A stretch of DNA of 64,000 nucleotides from Tetragenococcus halophilus subsp. halophilus DSM 20339 (GCF_003841405.1 NZ_PXYA01000001.1:372001-436000), one strand, 5' to 3'; numbered from the stretch's first letter, positions 54,080 through 64,000 are shown. Numbers and translations are program-made. The notes: generated by a model from the letters alone, not told the origin.

Positions 54080-55231
54080 ATGCTTGAGCATTTTGTAGAA
54101 AAAATGATAAAAAACAAGAATAGAGAAGAACAGCGCACAAAAGTTGGACAAATTGCTGGCGTGATAGGATTAGTTTCCAACATTGTTTTATTTTTGGGGA
54201 AATTTTCTATTGGATTTATTGCCAACTCTGTTTCAATTATGGCAGATGCAATCAACAGCTTATCCGATATGATCTCTTCAATTTTAACTTTGGTTGGTTT
54301 TAAAATCGCAGCCAAACCAGCAGACAAAGAACATCCTTATGGCCATGAACGTTTCGAATATATTAGTGGGTTAGCTGTTTCTTTTATCATCATGCTTGTG
54401 GGCGTGCAATTTTTACAAAGTTCTTTTAATAAAATTCTTGATCCAGAAAGTATCACATTTTCTGTTTTGATCTTTATTGTTTTACTCGCCTCAATTATCA
54501 TCAAAATTTGGCAAGGAAAGATGTATGGAAAGCTTGCAAAAAAAATAGATTCACAGACACTACAAGCTTCAGGCAAAGATAGCTTAAACGATGTCTTTAT
54601 AACCATTACAGTATTATTATCCGCCTTAGTTGAATACATCAGTGGTTGGCATATTGATGGCTTTGTTGGGTTTGTTTTAGCGCTTTATATTATTTATACT
54701 GGTATTAAAATGATTAAAGATTTTATTGATGAGTTATTAGGGAGTCGTCCTTTGGATTATGAAATACAGATCATGGAAGCACGCCTTGCAAATTATCCTT
54801 CAATTTTAGGTTATCATGATTTGTTAGTTCACAATTATGGCCCTCAAAGCAAATTTGCTTCGGTACATATTGAAGTTGACGCTTCTTGGGATTTAACTGA
54901 TGCGCACCAAGTTATTGATATGATTGAAAAAGACTTTAAAGAAAATCTTGAGGTAGAACTTGTTTGTCACCTTGATCCAGTGGCTATTCATGATGATCAA
55001 TATTTAAAGATCAATCAAGAATTGAACAATATTTTAGCTGACTTAAATCAAGGATTAAAAATGCATGACTTGCGCATAAAAAACCATAATGTATTACAGT
55101 TTGATTTGGTTATACCAGAAGGCATTACTGAAAATGAGAATCAGCTAGTAGAGGACATACGTCAATTAGTGATGAAAAGAATCGGAAATTATCACTTAGA
55201 TGTAAGACTAGACCATAATTATTTACTATAG
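54080..55231 (+). CDS. Cation diffusion facilitator family transporter
   Basis: This metal efflux protein of about 383 aa has six transmembrane helices. The first metal site is SIMADAINSLSDMIS near residue 55, the family motif ADKEHPYGHERFEYISGLAVS follows, and the second half-site is SGKDSLNDVFIT. A C-terminal cytoplasmic domain with HVEVD-type strands (SVHIEVDAS) follows. CDF proteins exchange Zn, Fe or Mn for protons. The MntE-like branch is plausible, but the metal is not decidable. The frame is open from 53990, but TATAAT at 54059-54064 and the SD AAGGAG point to the ATG at 54080. The cls gene follows at 9 bp. Confidence 0.88.
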   Translation: MLEHFVEKMIKNKNREEQRTKVGQIAGVIGLVSNIVLFLGKFSIGFIANSVSIMADAINSLSDMISSILTLVGFKIAAKPADKEHPYGHERFEYISGLAVSFIIMLVGVQFLQSSFNKILDPESITFSVLIFIVLLASIIIKIWQGKMYGKLAKKIDSQTLQASGKDSLNDVFITITVLLSALVEYISGWHIDGFVGFVLALYIIYTGIKMIKDFIDELLGSRPLDYEIQIMEARLANYPSILGYHDLLVHNYGPQSKFASVHIEVDASWDLTDAHQVIDMIEKDFKENLEVELVCHLDPVAIHDDQYLKINQELNNILADLNQGLKMHDLRIKNHNVLQFDLVIPEGITENENQLVEDIRQLVMKRIGNYHLDVRLDHNYLL

Positions 55232-55240
55232 GGGGAAATA

Positions 55241-56707
55241 ATGGATTTAAGAACAGACTTGGCTATTTTATATCAAATTATTTGGGGATTAATCCTTATT
55301 AATACAGTTGTCGCCTTTATTACTGTTTTTCGTCGACCGCGTTCAATTACCAGTATACTTGCGTGGATGATGACCTTGGTTTTTCTTCCGGGTTTGGGTT
55401 TTATTTTATACGCTTTTTGCGGTAGAGGGATTGACAGAGAAACTGTTTACTTATTTAGTGAGCAACATCAAAAAAGAATCAGAGAGATCAACAAAATGAT
55501 TGAAAAGAACAATCAGTACTATCCTCCTAAAACTTATCCATATGAAGCGGATTTGTTAAAACAATACTTTGCCGGAATGGACGAGTCTCCTTTAACAAGG
55601 GGAAATCATGTTGAATTTTTTACTGATGGTGAGCAAAAATTTTCTCATTTATTTGAAGATATAAGAAGAGCAAAAGATAATGTTCATGTAGAATACTATG
55701 CTTTTTTTAACGATGAAATCGGCAATGCTTTTTTAGACTTGTTGGTAAAAAAAGCCAGAGAAGGTGTAGAGGTTCGCTTGGTATTTGACCCTTGGGGTGG
55801 TCGAACGAACGTCCGATTTTTTAAACCTTTGCAAGAGGCTGGAGGCAAAGTCATTCCCTTTATCACTTCAAGAAACTTGATTCGCAAAACACGTTTAAAC
55901 TATCACTTGCATCGCAAAATTGTTGTCATTGATGGTGAAATCGGCTGGACCGGTGGCTTTAATGTTGGAGATCAATATGTGGGGACAACGGAAAAATTCG
56001 GCTATTGGCGCGATACGCATGCCAGAATTGTGGGTACAGCTTCTTTTTCCTTACAAGAGATATTTATCCGCGATTGGAATGCTTCGATAAAAAATAAAAA
56101 AGATTTATTAGAATACGAAGAATCTTATTTCGTGCTTCCAACACAAGATGATAATGTGGATGTTCCTATGCATGTGGTGGCTGATGGCCCTGAGTCAATA
56201 GAACAAGTTATTGAAGGCGGCTTTATTAAAACGATTGTAGCGGCTAAAGAAAGGGTCTGGATTCAAACGCCATATTTGATTCCGGATGACTCAATGACCA
56301 GTGCACTACAGGTTGCACTTCGTTCTGGCGTAGATGTGCGAATCATGATCCCTTGCATGCCAGACCATCCATTTATTTATCGCGCGACGCAATATTATGC
56401 CAATTTGTTTCAAAAACTTGGTACTAAAATTTATATTTATGAAGGCGGCTTTATTCATGCCAAAACTTTGCTTGCTGATGATACGATTGCTTCTTTTGGT
56501 ACAACAAATCAGGATATCAGAAGCTATGAACTCAACTTTGAAGTGAGTGCTTTTGCTTATGATGAAAAGGTGAATAAAGAACTTGCGACAATCTTTGAAG
56601 AGGATATGAAACATTCTACTTTATTAACACAAGAAATGATCAAACAACAATCGTATTGGCTGAAGTTTAAACAAAATTTCTCTCGTTTACTTTCACCGAT
56701 CCTCTAA
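55241..56707 (+). CDS. cls: Cardiolipin synthase
   Basis: This 488-aa phospholipase D superfamily enzyme condenses two phosphatidylglycerols to cardiolipin at the membrane. Two N-terminal transmembrane helices (about residues 8-30 and 38-60) are followed by two HKD motifs: YHLHRKIVVIDGEIGWTGG near residue 220 and FIHAKTLLADDTIASFGTTN near 402. It is 9 bp after the CDF gene. Its 3' end overlaps the convergent RNase H-like gene by 15 bp. Confidence 0.94.
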   Translation: MDLRTDLAILYQIIWGLILINTVVAFITVFRRPRSITSILAWMMTLVFLPGLGFILYAFCGRGIDRETVYLFSEQHQKRIREINKMIEKNNQYYPPKTYPYEADLLKQYFAGMDESPLTRGNHVEFFTDGEQKFSHLFEDIRRAKDNVHVEYYAFFNDEIGNAFLDLLVKKAREGVEVRLVFDPWGGRTNVRFFKPLQEAGGKVIPFITSRNLIRKTRLNYHLHRKIVVIDGEIGWTGGFNVGDQYVGTTEKFGYWRDTHARIVGTASFSLQEIFIRDWNASIKNKKDLLEYEESYFVLPTQDDNVDVPMHVVADGPESIEQVIEGGFIKTIVAAKERVWIQTPYLIPDDSMTSALQVALRSGVDVRIMIPCMPDHPFIYRATQYYANLFQKLGTKIYIYEGGFIHAKTLLADDTIASFGTTNQDIRSYELNFEVSAFAYDEKVNKELATIFEEDMKHSTLLTQEMIKQQSYWLKFKQNFSRLLSPIL

Positions 56708-57103
56708 TTGTATGGCTTTTTGTAACCCTTGTCTGGCTAAATGATCAGCCCCCTTATTTTTACTTTCGGGAATCCATTGAATAAGTAGTAGAGGAAAATT
56801 TGTTAATTTTTCTTGAATTTCAACCAAGTATTTTTTGAAATCTCGGTTTTTTGTATAGTCTTTCTGCACAGTTTGCGCTAAAATTTTACTATCTGTATAG
56901 ACAAGAATTGTTTGTGTATGCAAGCCTCGTTTATATAAATCATCCAGCAAGTGGCTAAACACGGCAAACTCCGCTTGATGATTGCTTAGCTGAGTGAGAG
57001 CAAAAGATTCTTGTTCGTAGATATCTTCTCCTAAAAGGACAATGCCACCGCCGCTTGGCCCCGGATTCCCTTTGGTTGAAGCGTCAATATAAGATTTTAT
57101 CAT
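56693..57103 (-). CDS. RNase HI-like protein (YpdQ type)
   Basis: This 136-aa RNase H-fold protein has the acidic residues visible: Asp7 in SYIDASTKGNPG, Glu in SNHQAEFAVF, Asp in LVYTDSKILAQ, and the late ADHLARQG. Small stand-alone proteins of this kind are annotated as ribonuclease HI family or reverse-transcriptase-like. Some lack activity, but here all four acidic positions seem kept. It should cut RNA in RNA-DNA hybrids. The SD AGGAGG is seven bases before the ATG. Confidence 0.85.
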   Translation of the reverse strand: MIKSYIDASTKGNPGPSGGGIVLLGEDIYEQESFALTQLSNHQAEFAVFSHLLDDLYKRGLHTQTILVYTDSKILAQTVQKDYTKNRDFKKYLVEIQEKLTNFPLLLIQWIPESKNKGADHLARQGLQKAIQLEDR

Positions 57104-57185
57104 TTATAAACCTCCTACAAATACTGTTCAAGTAATTTGATTATAATATACAGAATTCTTAAATGATAGATGAAAGGAGAGCCAC

Positions 57186-57581
57186 TTGAAAAATTATAAA
57201 ATTCGCTGGCAACCAGAACGTTCTCTTGCTATTATTTATTGGTCAGTGACCCTTATATTTTTATTTTTAAGTCTGACATTTATTTTAGAACGTGCTGAAG
57301 TACATTGGAAAAGTATGCTTTTTATGGTAATATTTCTACTTCTTTTTTATTTAGGCTATCGACGAGCGATTATCGTTCATAAAAATGGCTTACAAATAAA
57401 TTATGCTCGTTTTTGGAAAACTGATTACTTACCGTTTAATCAGATTGAATCTATCCAAATTTCTGTTAATTTTGTAACCATTAACCTAAAAAAACAAAAA
57501 CTGGAATTAAGCTTACGTAAAAAGCAAGTAAAATTATTTTGGAAACTATTACCAAAAGAAGTAACTGTGTATTCAAAATAA
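57186..57581 (+). CDS. ebsA: EbsA-family protein
   Basis: This 131-aa membrane protein has two transmembrane helices (about residues 17-35 and 43-60, with IIYWSVTLIFLFLSLTFIL and LFMVIFLLLFYLGY) and a C-terminal PH-like basic region (NQIESIQISVNFVTINLKKQ). It resembles EbsA of Enterococcus faecalis, named from the ebs (aggregation-substance-binding) locus and described as pore-forming. Its function is unclear. It starts with TTG behind AAGGAGAG. It lies 57 bp before fhs in the same orientation. Confidence 0.7.
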   Translation: MKNYKIRWQPERSLAIIYWSVTLIFLFLSLTFILERAEVHWKSMLFMVIFLLLFYLGYRRAIIVHKNGLQINYARFWKTDYLPFNQIESIQISVNFVTINLKKQKLELSLRKKQVKLFWKLLPKEVTVYSK

Positions 57582-57638
57582 GTAAAATCAAACGCACATG
57601 AAGTGTTTTTAATTGAGCTATGAAAGAAGGTAAAATTC

Positions 57639-59300
57639 ATGTTATCAGATATTGAAATTGCACAACAAAGTAAGCTTTCTTCAATTACAAAAATCGCTGA
57701 AAAATTAGGAATCTCTTCGGAGTCTATCGAACTATTTGGCAACGATAAAGCAAAAGTTTCTTTAAAGGAAGAGGATAAAGCTTCTTTAGGAAAACTTATT
57801 TTAGTAACTTCTATTAATCCGACCCCAGCCGGCGAGGGCAAGACGACTGTTTCTATCGGATTAGCAGATCGTTTGAACCAATTACATAAAAATGCTGTTT
57901 TAGCTTTAAGAGAGCCATCATTAGGTCCTGTTATGGGTTTAAAAGGTGGCGCTACGGGTGGTGGTTATTCACAAGTTTTGCCTATGGAAGATATCAATTT
58001 ACATTTTACTGGAGATATTCATGCTATTACTACAGCTAACAACGCGCTTTCGGCTTTTATCGATAATCATATCCATCAAGGAAATGAGTTAGGGATTGAC
58101 CCCCAACAAATTATCTGGAAAAGATCTTTAGATCTAAACGATCGGGCTTTACGAAATACCCTCGTAGGGTTAGGAAATAAAGCACAAGGCGTCCCTCGGC
58201 AAGAAGGCTTTGACATTACAGTAGCAAGTGAAATCATGGCTGTTTTGTGTTTAGCTAGCGATCTCTCGGATTTAAAAGCTCGTCTAGCTCGCATTGTGAT
58301 TGGCTATACTTATCAAAAAGAACCTGTGACGGTGCAGGATTTGCAAGTCGAAGGGGCTTTAGCTCTTTTATTAAAAGAGGCCATGAAGCCTAATTTAGTA
58401 CAAACCATCGAACAAACGCCTGCTTTTATTCATGGCGGACCGTTTGCTAATATTGCCCATGGATGTAATAGTGTCGTTGCCACTAAAACTGCTTTACGTT
58501 TAGGTGATTATGTGGTAACAGAGGCCGGATTTGGCGCTGATTTAGGTGCGGAGAAATTTTTGGATATTAAAGTTCCTAATTTAGAAAAATCACCTGATGT
58601 GGTAGTAATGGTTGCTACTGTTCGCGCTTTAAAAATGCACGGGGGAGTAGCCGTTGATCAGTTAAATAAAGAGAACTTGCCTGCCTTGGAAAAAGGATTC
58701 GCTAATTTGAAAAAACATATCCAAAATATGCAAAGTTTTGGCTTACCTGTAGTCGTAGCGATCAATGAATTTGCTTTTGATCAAGAGAGCGAACTTTCTT
58801 TATTACAAACACTGTGTCAAGCAGTTGGAGTTAAAGCCTTACGAAGTTCTACTTGGGCTAATGGTGGACTTGGTGCTAAAGAATTAGCAAGTACAGTGGT
58901 GGATACGATCGCAGATAAAAAAGCAAAATATAGGCCACTTTATCAAAATCAACTTCCTGTAGAAGATAAAATCAAAAAAATCGCGCGCAATATTTACGGA
59001 GCAAAAAATGTGTTTTTCGAGAAAAATGCCAGAAAACAACTGGAAGATATCAAGACATTAGGTTGGGATCAATTACCGGTCTGTATTGCTAAAACCCAGT
59101 ATTCACTTTCTGACGATGCCAGCTTGTTGGGTGTACCTAAAGACTTTGATTTAACGGTACGAGAAATCAGTCCTAAGATAGGCGCTGGCTTTTTGGTAGT
59201 ATTAACAGGAAATGTGTTGACCATGCCGGGTCTTCCAAAAAGACCCGCAGCTTTAGATATGGATGTTGATGAAAAGGGAAATGCTAGTGGTTTGTTTTAA
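57639..59300 (+). CDS. fhs: Formate-tetrahydrofolate ligase
   Basis: This 553-aa enzyme makes 10-formyl-THF from formate, ATP and THF. Its P-loop is [20 protein letters not shown] near residue 65, followed by [23 protein letters not shown] and [14 protein letters not shown], all highly conserved in the family. The late [17 protein letters not shown] is the usual C-terminal motif. It supplies one-carbon units for purines and formyl-Met-tRNA. The SD AGAAGG precedes the ATG. Confidence 0.96.
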   Translation: MLSDIEIAQQSKLSSITKIAEKLGISSESIELFGNDKAKVSLKEEDKASLGKLILVTSINPTPAGEGKTTVSIGLADRLNQLHKNAVLALREPSLGPVMGLKGGATGGGYSQVLPMEDINLHFTGDIHAITTANNALSAFIDNHIHQGNELGIDPQQIIWKRSLDLNDRALRNTLVGLGNKAQGVPRQEGFDITVASEIMAVLCLASDLSDLKARLARIVIGYTYQKEPVTVQDLQVEGALALLLKEAMKPNLVQTIEQTPAFIHGGPFANIAHGCNSVVATKTALRLGDYVVTEAGFGADLGAEKFLDIKVPNLEKSPDVVVMVATVRALKMHGGVAVDQLNKENLPALEKGFANLKKHIQNMQSFGLPVVVAINEFAFDQESELSLLQTLCQAVGVKALRSSTWANGGLGAKELASTVVDTIADKKAKYRPLYQNQLPVEDKIKKIARNIYGAKNVFFEKNARKQLEDIKTLGWDQLPVCIAKTQYSLSDDASLLGVPKDFDLTVREISPKIGAGFLVVLTGNVLTMPGLPKRPAALDMDVDEKGNASGLF

Positions 59301-59348
59301 CATACTTTAAATGATAAATACTGTCAAAATATAAAGGAGGGTTCACAA

Positions 59349-60032
59349 ATGGGAGCGCGCGCGGACGCTTTTTTAAGCAGCTTTAATCGGATTGAAAAAT
59401 GGTTAAATGACCAGTTAGATAATCCACAAAATATGGGTTTTAATCAAATGGTACGTAGACTAAGCAACCGCGAAGAATTGCCGGTAAAAACTTACGAAAA
59501 TGATTTACTGCAAATTTCGCAATTACGTAATGCGATCGTCCATGAACAAATCGACGATGATTTCGTGATCGCTGAGCCGAACCAATGGATTTTAGATCGT
59601 ATTAAAAAAATTGAAGCGGCATTAATACAACCAGAAACTGTTATCCCTCGTTTTGCCAAAAACGTGACAGGTTTTGAACAAGATATACCGATTATTGAAT
59701 TACTAAAGATTGTGGCAGATAAACGTTATTCGCAATTTCCCTTGTATGAAAAAGGGGATTTTCAAGGATTGATTACCTTAAAAGCATTAGGTTATTGGTT
59801 TGCTAAGGAAAGAGTCAAGGGTAAAATTGACTTAAAAAATCGTACGGCAAAAGACCTGATTATTACTGACGGAAAACAAACGAATTTTGCTTTCGTGGCT
59901 AAAGACACCACGATCAATGAAGTCGAACAAAAATTTCGAAATAATGGATTGTTAGATGCTGTTTTTATTACTAAAGATGGCAATCCTAATGGTAATTTAC
60001 TAGGGATCGTTCGTCCCCGTGATATCTTTTAA
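59349..60032 (+). CDS. CBS-domain protein with N-terminal helical domain
   Basis: This 227-aa protein has an N-terminal helical region (FLSSFNRIEKWLNDQL, DLLQISQLRNAIVHEQ, similar to RiboL-PSP or HEPN-type helical bundles by its R-N-x-x-x-H motif) and two CBS motifs (SQFPLYEKGDFQGLITLKALGY and LLDAVFITKDGNPNGNLLGIVRPRDIF). CBS pairs bind adenosyl ligands and act as sensors. The RNAIVHE stretch is noteworthy but also occurs in non-toxic HEPN-like proteins. The SD AAAGGAGGG precedes the ATG. It is followed by lspA after 24 bp. Confidence 0.75.
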   Translation: MGARADAFLSSFNRIEKWLNDQLDNPQNMGFNQMVRRLSNREELPVKTYENDLLQISQLRNAIVHEQIDDDFVIAEPNQWILDRIKKIEAALIQPETVIPRFAKNVTGFEQDIPIIELLKIVADKRYSQFPLYEKGDFQGLITLKALGYWFAKERVKGKIDLKNRTAKDLIITDGKQTNFAFVAKDTTINEVEQKFRNNGLLDAVFITKDGNPNGNLLGIVRPRDIF

Positions 60033-60056
60033 ATTTTAAGAAATGAGGAAAAGTGA

Positions 60057-60527
60057 TTGCTAACCATCTTTTTTGTGTTAAGTATAATAGTTATCAGTCT
60101 TGATCAATGGCTAAAATTGTGGACGGTTGCTAATCTAGGTATTGGCGAAAGTCAAAATGTAATTGAACACTTCTTTTCGTTAAACTACGTTCAAAATACT
60201 GGGGCTGCGTGGAGTATCTTAGAAGGAGAAACAACTTTTTTTACAATCATTACAATTGTTGCCGTTACTGTTGTTATTTACTTAATGATTCGTTATCGTA
60301 ATGACAGTAAATTTTTAAACTTAGGGCTTGCCTTGGTACTTGCAGGAGCGGTGGGAAATTTTATCGACCGTATCCGTTTAGGCTATGTTGTAGATATGAT
60401 ACAAGTAGATTTTATCCAATTTCCTATTTTTAATATCGCGGATTGTTCTTTAGTCATAGGAGTTATTTGTATCTTTATTTATACAATATTTGAAGATCGT
60501 TTGAAAGGAAAAAATCATGTCGGATAA
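60057..60527 (+). CDS. lspA: Lipoprotein signal peptidase
   Basis: This 156-aa aspartic membrane protease removes signal peptides from diacylated prolipoproteins. It has four hydrophobic helices, with the conserved VQNTGAAWSIL and the two catalytic aspartates in GAVGNFIDRIRLGYVVDMI and FNIADCSLVIG. It starts with TTG behind GAGGAAAA. It overlaps the next pseudouridine synthase gene by 11 bp, the same pairing as lspA-rluD in B. subtilis. Confidence 0.94.
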   Translation: MLTIFFVLSIIVISLDQWLKLWTVANLGIGESQNVIEHFFSLNYVQNTGAAWSILEGETTFFTIITIVAVTVVIYLMIRYRNDSKFLNLGLALVLAGAVGNFIDRIRLGYVVDMIQVDFIQFPIFNIADCSLVIGVICIFIYTIFEDRLKGKNHVG

Positions 60528-61431
60528 ATTAGAAATTACAATTACAAAAGAGCAAGGACGGATTGACAAGGTATTATCAGAAAAGCTACCTTCTTATAGT
60601 CGGTCACAGATCCAACAGTGGTTAAAAGATGGTTTGGTTCTTTTAAACAATCAACAAGTAAAAGCAAATTATAAAGTAAGAGCTGAAGATCATTTTATTA
60701 TAAATATTCCCGAAGAAAAAACATTAGATATTAAAGCTAGCGATATCCCACTTGATATTGTTTATCAAGATCAGGATGTGGCAGTGGTTAATAAGCCGCA
60801 AGGTATGGTAGTCCATCCTTCCAAGGGACATCCTGATCATACCTTGGTAAATGCTTTATTATTCCATTTAGATCACTTATCAAGTATTAATGGTGTGATA
60901 CGGCCAGGGATTGTCCACCGTATTGATAAGGATACTTCAGGACTTTTAATGGTAGCTAAAAATGATCATAGTCATGCTTCATTAGCCCAACAGCTACAAG
61001 ATAAAACAACTTTGCGGGAATATACAGCATTAGTACATGGTAATATTAAACATCAGAAAGGAACGATCACAGCACCTATCGGTCGTTCTAAAACGAATCG
61101 CCAGATGCAAGATGTGGTTGAAGATGGGAAACCTGCAGTGACTCATTTTACGGTGTTAGAACACTTTACAGATTTTACTTTGATTAAGTTACAGTTGGAA
61201 ACCGGAAGAACACATCAGATCCGTGTGCATATGAAATATATTGGCTATCCTATTGCAGGAGATCCAGTCTATGGTCCCAAAAAAACTTTAGCGGGTAACG
61301 GACAATTTTTGCATGCGGGTGTTATTGGTTTTAATCATCCGGTAACTGATCAATGGATGACTTTTGAAGCCGCTTTGCCGGAAATCTTTCAAAAAACTTT
61401 AGCGAATTTAGAAAAACCAATTGATTTTTGA
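60517..61431 (+). CDS. RluD-type pseudouridine synthase
   Basis: This 304-aa enzyme has an N-terminal S4 RNA-binding domain (RIDKVLSEKLPSYSRSQIQQWL) and a catalytic domain with GIVHRIDKDTSGLLMVAKN, whose Asp is the nucleophile, plus LETGRTHQIRVHM. It isomerises uridines in 23S rRNA, probably positions 1911, 1915 and 1917 as for RluD, but the exact site is inferred. It is coupled to lspA by an 11-bp overlap. The pyr operon promoter lies at its 3' end. Confidence 0.92.
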   Translation: MSDKLEITITKEQGRIDKVLSEKLPSYSRSQIQQWLKDGLVLLNNQQVKANYKVRAEDHFIINIPEEKTLDIKASDIPLDIVYQDQDVAVVNKPQGMVVHPSKGHPDHTLVNALLFHLDHLSSINGVIRPGIVHRIDKDTSGLLMVAKNDHSHASLAQQLQDKTTLREYTALVHGNIKHQKGTITAPIGRSKTNRQMQDVVEDGKPAVTHFTVLEHFTDFTLIKLQLETGRTHQIRVHMKYIGYPIAGDPVYGPKKTLAGNGQFLHAGVIGFNHPVTDQWMTFEAALPEIFQKTLANLEKPIDF

Positions 61432-61449
61432 AATAAATAACTGTATAGT
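61421..61449 (+). promoter_or_regulatory. pyr operon promoter
   Basis: TTGATT at 61421-61426 and TATAGT at 61444-61449 are 17 bp apart, overlapping the last codons of the pseudouridine synthase gene. Confidence 0.7.
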
Positions 61450-61455
61450 TGAACC

Positions 61456-61618
61456 AATAAAATTTCATAACTTATCCTTTAAGTTAGTCCCGTGAGGCTA
61501 AAAAGGACGTGATAAAATAGACAAAGAAGAGCAAATTTTTCATTGTTGAATTTTAATATACTTTTTTAACCATCAGTGTATACTCACTCCTGCCTCTAAC
61601 GGGTAGGAGTTTTTTTAT
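61456..61618 (+). promoter_or_regulatory. PyrR-dependent attenuator leader
   Basis: The PyrR-binding loop AGTCCCGTGAGGCT at 61486-61499 matches the family consensus (ARUCCNGNGAGGYU) of the anti-antiterminator. About 90 bases later a terminator hairpin (ACTCCTGCC with GGGTAGGAGT, then seven T residues, 61586-61617) precedes pyrR. UMP-loaded PyrR should bind the loop, block the antiterminator and stop transcription. Confidence 0.88.
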
Positions 61619-61624
61619 GTTTAA

Positions 61625-62184
<560 letters not shown>

Positions 62185-62185
<1 letters not shown>

Positions 62186-63465
62186 TGGCAGAAAAAAATG
62201 AATTTCGTAATCCAGACGCAATTTTAGATATTAAAGATCGGCCCAAATTTTTGCCTTGGATTGGTCTTAGCTTACAACATTTATTTACGATGTTTGGTGC
62301 AACAGTATTAGTTCCAATATTAGTCGGCCTTGATCCAAGTATCGCTTTATTTAGTTCGGGCGTAGGCACACTTTTATATATTCTAATCACCAAAGGAACC
62401 GTACCTGCTTATTTAGGTAGTAGTTTTGCTTTTATTACAGCTATTCAGTCATTAATGGGAAGCAGTGGTTATCCAGCTGTTGCGCAAGGAATTATCTATT
62501 CTGGGATCGTTTATCTGATTGTAGCTTTTATTATCGCAAAAGCCGGTTCTGATTGGATCGATGAAGTTTTACCACCGATCGTTGTAGGACCTGTGATTAT
62601 GGTTATCGGTTTAGGGCTAGCGCAAAATGCTGCTGAAAATGCAATGTTTAATGAAGGAAATTATGATGCCAAGTACTTTTTAGTTGCCTTGGTTACCTTA
62701 GCTATTACGATCTTTTTCAATATGTTTTTAAAAGGATTTTTGAGTCTAATTCCGATTTTATTAGGGATTATTGGCGGCTATTTGTTTGCCTTAGTCGTAG
62801 GGATTGTTGACCTGGAAGCAGTAAAAGCTGCGCCATGGTTTCAAGTACCTGACTTTCAGTTCATGTTTGTTGATTATAACTTTCATTTTTCTCTAGCTGC
62901 TTTAATTAGTATGGCACCGATCGCTTTTGTAACAATGACTGAACATATGGGACACTTGATGGTATTAAGTAAAACGACAAAACGCGATTTTTTCAAATCA
63001 CCGGGCTTGAAAAAAACTTTATTTGCTGATGGACTTTCGACCATTATTGCCGGTTTTATTGGGGGCCCTCCAACCACAAGTTATGGAGAAAATATCGGCG
63101 TTTTAGCAATCACTAAAGTCCATAGTGTGTTTGTTCTTGGCGGAGCCGCCTTACTAGCTGTATTGTTTAGCTTTGTGGGAAAAATAAGTAGTTTAATTTA
63201 TAGTATTCCCACACCAGTCATCGGCGGTATCAGCTTCTTATTATTTGGTGTAATTGCTTCTAGTGGATTACGTATCTTAATTGACAATCAAATCGATTTT
63301 GATAAAAAACGTAATTTGATGATCACTGCAGCAGTTTTAGTGATTGGTATCGGCGGGGCATACTTGAAAATAGGCAGTTTCGAATTAACTAGTATGGCCT
63401 TAGCGACTGTTATTGGGATTATTTTAAACTTGGTGTTACCTGTAAAAGCTAGAAGTGAAGAATAA
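62185..63465 (+). CDS. pyrP: Uracil permease
   Basis: This 426-aa NCS2-family uracil:proton symporter has about 14 hydrophobic helices. Family motifs include LPWIGLSLQHLFTMFGATVLVPIL at the N-terminus, the half-helix GSSFAFITAIQ, and GFIGGPPTTSYGENIGVLAITKV near residue 292, with the substrate-binding glutamates in TEHMGH and YGEN. It begins within the pyrR stop and is the second gene of the pyr operon. It is also called uraA. Confidence 0.94.
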
Positions 63466-63477
63466 GGAGGTCAGCGT

Positions 63478-64000
63478 ATGATCGCTCGCTCTGAAAGCGT
63501 CAGTTTTAACGATTGAAGCATTGTCTGATCAGGAAGTTATGGGATTGATCCATCGGGGACAAGCCTTTAAGAATGGGGAAGTATGGCGTCCAGAAAAAAA
63601 GCAATATTTCGCCGCTAATCTCTTTTTTGAGAGTAGCACGCGAACGCATAAAAGCTTTGAAGTTGCCGAAAAAAAACTAGGGATCGATGTGATAGACTTT
63701 GCCACTGCTACAAGTTCAGTACAAAAAGGAGAAACACTTTATGATACAGTTTTAACCATGTCAGCTATTGGGGTTGATTGTGTGGTTATACGACACAGTG
63801 ATGAAAATTACTATGATGCCTTGATTCAAAGTCCTACGATCCAATGTAGTGTTATTAACGGCGGTGATGGCAGTGGTCAACATCCTACACAGTGCTTATT
63901 AGACTTGATGACAATTTATGAAGAATTTGGATCTTTTAAGGGGTTGAATGTAGCGATTGTTGGAGATATCACCCATTCTAGAGTCGCGAAATCAAACATG
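63478..64000 (+). CDS. pyrB: Aspartate carbamoyltransferase, 5' part, apparently frameshifted near the start
   Basis: This second enzyme of pyrimidine synthesis joins carbamoyl phosphate and aspartate. The signature [20 protein letters not shown] with carbamoyl-phosphate residues STRTH is present, as are [23 protein letters not shown] and [10 protein letters not shown]. The SD AAGGAGG and ATG at 63478 are in the right place, but that frame reads [12 protein letters not shown] and stops at 63514-63516. The catalytic part is in the next frame (from 63503, [12 protein letters not shown] onward). No ATG, GTG or TTG start lies between the SD and that region until 63521. The gene runs off the window end. 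Confidence 0.85.

Overview
The window is about 64 kb of low-GC Firmicutes chromosome from the order Lactobacillales. Gene content and order fit the family Enterococcaceae: an RNase PH-RdgB fusion after glutamate racemase, an EbsA-family gene, FabI next to a FabN/FabZ-type dehydratase with FabT-like operators, SatD with a DUF3307 partner, and alaS under a T-box. A salt-adapted genus such as Tetragenococcus is my best guess, helped by the BCCT osmolyte transporter and MscS channel. Genus-level assignment is inference. Almost everything is core chromosome. No tRNA, rRNA operon, CRISPR array or prophage was seen. The one catalytic RNA gene is rnpB.

Layout. 1-4.4 kb: end of pheT, convergent trpS, then a four-gene glutamine/polar amino-acid ABC importer. 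4.5-7.2 kb: racE, the rph-rdgB fusion and a YfcE-type phosphodiesterase. 7.3-12.8 kb: cbpB, mscS, the divergent fabI and fabZ/N pair, mupG and an alpha/beta hydrolase. 12.9-19.9 kb: obgE, a DUF1269 gene, rnz, an SDR gene, a LapA-like gene, recJ and apt. 20-23.4 kb: an SOS cluster (small membrane protein, lexA, DUF896, tkt) with three LexA-box-like sites. 23.7-31.9 kb: a GH73-LysM cell-wall hydrolase, perR, dnaD, ponA-recU, ypsA, gpsB, rnpB and a THUMP methyltransferase.

31.9-37.1 kb is the only clearly accessory stretch. It holds a shredded unknown gene, a decayed AbiE-type antitoxin gene with an in-frame stop, a Na/Pi cotransporter, a DinB-like gene, and a complete IS4-family insertion sequence. 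The IS has 14-bp perfect inverted repeats and a 9-bp target duplication.

37.2-49.8 kb: an M20 peptidase, a DUF2207-like fragment, the BCCT transporter with an unusual leader, an NTF2-like protein behind a mini-ORF, an SDR lacking its catalytic Tyr/Lys, satD-DUF3307, an M32 carboxypeptidase, an HD phosphohydrolase, cshB, and a fusion of a hypoxanthine/uracil-DNA glycosylase with a GNAT acetyltransferase. 49.9-61.4 kb: a large uncharacterised protein, T-box-alaS, a CDF transporter, cls, an RNase H-like gene, ebsA, fhs, a CBS protein, lspA and an rluD-type synthase. 61.4-64 kb: a PyrR-attenuated pyr operon (pyrR, pyrP, pyrB). pyrB appears frameshifted in its first codons and runs off the window.

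No large undescribed multi-gene system is evident. The most interesting leads are small: the LexA-controlled 64-residue membrane protein, the glycosylase-acetyltransferase fusion, the structured RNA element near 24.6 kb, the terminator-containing leader of the BCCT gene, and the disrupted pyrB start.
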